DNA from: Anaerocolumna sp047777345
GTDB taxonomy: Bacteria; Bacillota; Clostridia; Lachnospirales; Lachnospiraceae
Direction: 5' to 3'
Assembly: GCA_047777345.1 (NCBI GenBank)
Contig: JBKEEJ010000004.1
Location: forward strand, 62,001 to 126,000
DNA length: 64,000 nt
Shown here: piece by piece, positions 61,452 through 64,000 of the stretch
How the letters are laid out: every line of letters starts with the position of its first letter
How positions within the stretch are numbered: the stretch's first letter is position 1
Position numbers and translations under genes: made by a program
The notes under the pieces: generated by a model
Told to the model about the DNA's origin: nothing
The model's database searches: none
Seen by the model: only the letters and a program-made list of their open reading frames with translations

Positions 61452-62609
61452 TTATTTAATAGCAGGTGAACGGCAACCTTTGGCTTTCGCCATTACCTTT
61501 TTATATAGTTCGTCTAGAGGAACACGTTTGCCCTTGTGATATAGCTCTAAAAAGCTCATAGTATTACCACAGCAAGGACATTTGAGAGGGTCGTACCCAA
61601 ATGAGGCTAAGATACATTCCCTCCATTTATTAAAGGAAAGATAAATACCATGTTTTTCTTTTGCAATGGCAAGGTTTAGTTTCTTATCTGATTCACGTTG
61701 TCTTGCATAGAGACCATAATAGCGAATCATTTTGAAATGTTTTTCAGGGATGTGTTGGATTAGTCGCTGAATAAAATCAAGAACAGGGACTGTTTCCGTA
61801 ATGAGTTTTTCATCCTCGTGCCTATTGTAGTGAAAAGTGACATTATCACCATCGTAGGAATCAATACGAGAGGTGGCAATTACCGGTCTTCCAAGGTAAC
61901 GGCCGATGTATTTCAATACAGCCCCCGGTTTACATTTATTAGGCTTTGCATAAACATAGAATCCATTTTCGTGATTCTTATAGATGGAGGCCTTAACCTT
62001 TTTAAATGATGTTCCCAAATGCTTTTGTAATTCATTCAGAAGAGCAGTCTGAAAAGAATCACGCATAAGTTTATAGTTGAAATGAGTTTTACTCCGCCAG
62101 AGACCAGAATTACCCAAACCACCTTCTGAGATAAGACAGTGGATGTGAGGATTCCATTTCAAGTCTCTTCCAAAAGTATGAAGAACACAGATGAAACCAG
62201 GTGTAAATAATTCCGTTTTATTATCTTTATGAAACATATGGTGAACGACACTGTTAACAGCAGAGAAGAGGCAGTTAAGTAGATTACGGTCTTGAAGAAA
62301 AAAGGGTCGAAGTTCTTCTGCGATAGTAAAAACACAGTGGCGATGTTGGACATTGATGAATTTAAAAGACATGGAGGTGGTACGGTCAATGGAATACTTA
62401 TTGCCACAAGTGGGGCAAAATCTGCTATGGCAGCGGAAGGGAACAAACTTAAGATTACCACAATTGTCGCAGCCGTACATGGCACCACCGAAAGAAGGGT
62501 CACCACAATTAAGCATCTTCTCGACATTTTCGATAACCGATTGACGAGGATGCAAAATATATAGCATTTCTTCATAATGGTCATTAAAAATTTTTTGAAG
62601 TATGTTCAT
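61452..62609 (-). CDS. IS91-like HUH transposase, copy B
   Basis: Nearly identical to copy A: the last ~245 residues differ at one position (SPAIK here, SPAFK in A), while the first ~140 differ at several (for example GCDNCGN against GCTECGN). The HUH motif HIH and zinc cysteines are intact. The frame is open to 62714, beyond the element end, so those upstream codons are not native; 62609 is the shared ATG. It is probably functional. Confidence 0.85.
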   Translation of the reverse strand: MNILQKIFNDHYEEMLYILHPRQSVIENVEKMLNCGDPSFGGAMYGCDNCGNLKFVPFRCHSRFCPTCGNKYSIDRTTSMSFKFINVQHRHCVFTIAEELRPFFLQDRNLLNCLFSAVNSVVHHMFHKDNKTELFTPGFICVLHTFGRDLKWNPHIHCLISEGGLGNSGLWRSKTHFNYKLMRDSFQTALLNELQKHLGTSFKKVKASIYKNHENGFYVYAKPNKCKPGAVLKYIGRYLGRPVIATSRIDSYDGDNVTFHYNRHEDEKLITETVPVLDFIQRLIQHIPEKHFKMIRYYGLYARQRESDKKLNLAIAKEKHGIYLSFNKWRECILASFGYDPLKCPCCGNTMSFLELYHKGKRVPLDELYKKVMAKAKGCRSPAIK

Positions 62610-62747
62610 AAGATTATTATGAACCAAAAACAGGAAAAAAGAAACCCCTAATTCCCCTCTCATGAATGAGGGGCTAGGGGAGTTGATGTGTCGAAGGCAC
62701 TTTGTTCCAACCATTTTTTCAAAATTTGGAAAGACATCAATAATTTT

Positions 62748-62776
62748 TTGTATTATTATACAACTTGAATTATAAA
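62748..62776 (+). promoter_or_regulatory. Possible gltB promoter next to the IS91-like end
   Basis: TTGTAT (62748-62753) and TATAAA (62771-62776), 17 bases apart, lie between the element end (62707) and the gltB start. The original upstream region has been displaced by the insertion, so sequence further upstream is foreign. Confidence 0.35.
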
Positions 62777-62800
62777 AATTAAAGGAAAAGAGGCGTGCTA

Positions 62801-64000
62801 ATGAACAAACATAGTTTAGAAGAAGTAAAACGTGCCTGTCAAGGTTTGTATGAGCCGAGATTTGAACATGATAACTGTGGTATCGGTGCTGTGGTCAATA
62901 TAAAAGGCATCAAGACCCATGAAACTGTGGAGAACGCATTGAAAATTGTTGAAAATCTGGAACATCGCGCCGGTAAAGATGCAGAAGGCAAAACCGGTGA
63001 CGGTGTAGGTATTCTCTTGCAGATATCTCATAAGTTCTATGCAAAAGAAGCCAAGGCCCTTAATATATCGCTTGGCGGCGAAAGAGATTATGGCATTGGC
63101 ATGTTTTTCTTTCCTCAAGATGAGCTAATGCGAAATCAGGCCAAGAAAATGTTTGAAATTATAATAGAAAAAGAAGGTATGGAGTTCCTTGGCTGGAGAC
63201 AAGTGCCTACCAGCCCTGATATTTTAGGACAAAAGGCAGTTGAGTGTATGCCTTATATTATGCAATGTTTTATTAAGAGACCTTCTGGTGTGAAAAGAGG
63301 CCTGGATTTTGATAGGAAATTATACATTGCTAGAAGGATTTTCGAGCAGAGTAATGACAACACCTATGTAGTATCCTTATCAAGCAGAACCATTGTATAT
63401 AAAGGAATGTTTTTAGTTAAGCAGCTTCGTATGTTCTTTTTAGACCTTCAGGATAAAGACTTTGAATCTGCCATAGCTTTAGTACATTCAAGATTCAGTA
63501 CCAATACGAATCCTAGCTGGCAGAGAGCCCATCCCAACCGCTTAATCGTTCATAATGGTGAAATCAATACCATCCGTGGTAATGTAGATAAAATGCTTGC
63601 CAGGGAAGAAACCATGGAGTCTAAGTATTTACAAGGTGAGTTACACAAAGTACTGCCTGTAATTAACACAGAAGGTTCCGACTCAGCTATGCTTGACAAT
63701 GCATTGGAATTCCTGGTTATGAGCGGCATGGACCTGCCTTTAGCTGTTATGATTACCATTCCGGAACCATGGAGTAACGATCAGAGTATACGTCCAGAAA
63801 AACGGGATTTTTATCAATACTATGCAACTATGATGGAGCCATGGGACGGACCTGCTTCTATACTATTTAGTGATGGAGATCTTATGGGTGCAGTCCTTGA
63901 CCGTAATGGTTTAAGACCATCCCGTTATTATATTACGGAGGATGATTACCTGATTCTCTCTTCCGAAGTTGGTGTTTTAGATATTCCAGTAGAAAAGGTT
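62801..64000 (+). CDS. gltB: Glutamate synthase large subunit (N-terminal 400 residues; continues beyond window)
   Basis: Enzyme that makes two glutamates from glutamine and 2-oxoglutarate. The frame runs without a stop to the right edge. After a short propeptide the class-II glutamine amidotransferase nucleophile is Cys26 in HDNCGIGAV. LEHRAGKDAEGKTGDG, VHSRFSTNTNPSWQRAHP, HNGEINTIRGN and DRNGLRPSRYY are all GltB signatures. The start follows GAGG. It was found by reading the frame directly, since it has no stop in the window. Confidence 0.95.
   Translation, partial: MNKHSLEEVKRACQGLYEPRFEHDNCGIGAVVNIKGIKTHETVENALKIVENLEHRAGKDAEGKTGDGVGILLQISHKFYAKEAKALNISLGGERDYGIGMFFFPQDELMRNQAKKMFEIIIEKEGMEFLGWRQVPTSPDILGQKAVECMPYIMQCFIKRPSGVKRGLDFDRKLYIARRIFEQSNDNTYVVSLSSRTIVYKGMFLVKQLRMFFLDLQDKDFESAIALVHSRFSTNTNPSWQRAHPNRLIVHNGEINTIRGNVDKMLAREETMESKYLQGELHKVLPVINTEGSDSAMLDNALEFLVMSGMDLPLAVMITIPEPWSNDQSIRPEKRDFYQYYATMMEPWDGPASILFSDGDLMGAVLDRNGLRPSRYYITEDDYLILSSEVGVLDIPVEKV

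Larger units (their letters stand above)
59243..62707 (-). mobile_element. IS91-like HUH element, copy B, interrupted by a DDE insertion sequence
   Basis: Second head-to-tail copy, starting CTTTATAGG directly after the GTTC that ends copy A. Its own length without the insert (1884 bp) and one 8-bp duplication is 1573 bp, the same as copy A. It ends ...CACTTTGTTC at 62707, 93 bases before gltB. The transposase is intact; the accessory ORF is frameshifted and split. Confidence 0.87.

Noticed and set aside
1..64000. CRISPR arrays, tRNA or rRNA genes, phage modules, defence systems
   Set aside because: No regularly spaced repeats, tRNA cloverleaf sequences, rRNA segments, phage structural genes or known defence gene clusters were seen.

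Overview
The window is a stretch of low-G+C Firmicutes chromosome, most likely from a plant-fibre-degrading, spore-forming member of the Lachnospiraceae (inference). The pointers are AT-rich intergenic DNA with strong AGGAGG-type ribosome binding sites and TTGACA-17-TATAAT promoters, a tryptophan T-box leader, a DUF3793 protein, a BclA-like collagen protein, rubrerythrin, and secreted GH10 and GH62 enzymes. No rRNA, tRNA or CRISPR array was seen.

Layout. 1-2.2 kb: copper export (partial copA, copZ, csoR). 2.5-9.4 kb: an LCP cell-wall ligase, argH, an M32 carboxypeptidase and enolase. 9.7-15.8 kb: a complete oligopeptide importer, oppBCDFA, behind a strong promoter and a terminator-like leader hairpin. 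15.8-22.7 kb: a Ca2+ P-type ATPase with a DedA protein, an L,D-transpeptidase with four Ig-like repeats, a pair of unknown small proteins, and luxS. 23-26 kb: a HAD phosphatase, T-box-controlled trpS and a 2-hydroxyacid dehydrogenase. 26.5-31.1 kb: a polyamine importer (XRE-cupin regulator, potABCD), read leftward from one promoter with a palindromic operator candidate. 31.4-43.7 kb: aroC, small unknown or spore-type proteins, rubrerythrin, a cytoplasmic subtilase, an MltG-like transglycosylase, Hsp20, a very long hairpin, a collagen-like protein, a fructuronate reductase-like enzyme, msrA, a DUF3793 protein and tcdA. 44-48.4 kb: sbcDC. 48.9-56.1 kb: a xylan locus with a secreted GH10 xylanase, a secreted GH62-CBM36 arabinofuranosidase, an AraC regulator and a cytoplasmic, domain-permuted GH3 enzyme. 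Arabinoxylan would be cut outside the cell and the oligomers finished inside.

56.3-62.7 kb is an insertion-sequence island just upstream of gltB (partial, running off the right edge). It holds one IS3-family element with an A7 frameshift site and two abutting head-to-tail IS91-like HUH elements. The second IS91-like copy is split by an 1884-bp DDE element with a perfect 8-bp target duplication. Each IS91-like copy carries a small acidic reading frame downstream of its transposase. Both copies sit next to the CTTG or GTTC tetranucleotides known as IS91-family targets.

The least explained items are the roughly 200-nt hairpin between hsp20 and the collagen-like gene (37546-37749), the conserved acidic ORF carried by the IS91-like elements, the attenuator-like opp leader, a dispersed hairpin repeat (2.2 and 43.8 kb), and a three-hairpin cluster at 26.3 kb.
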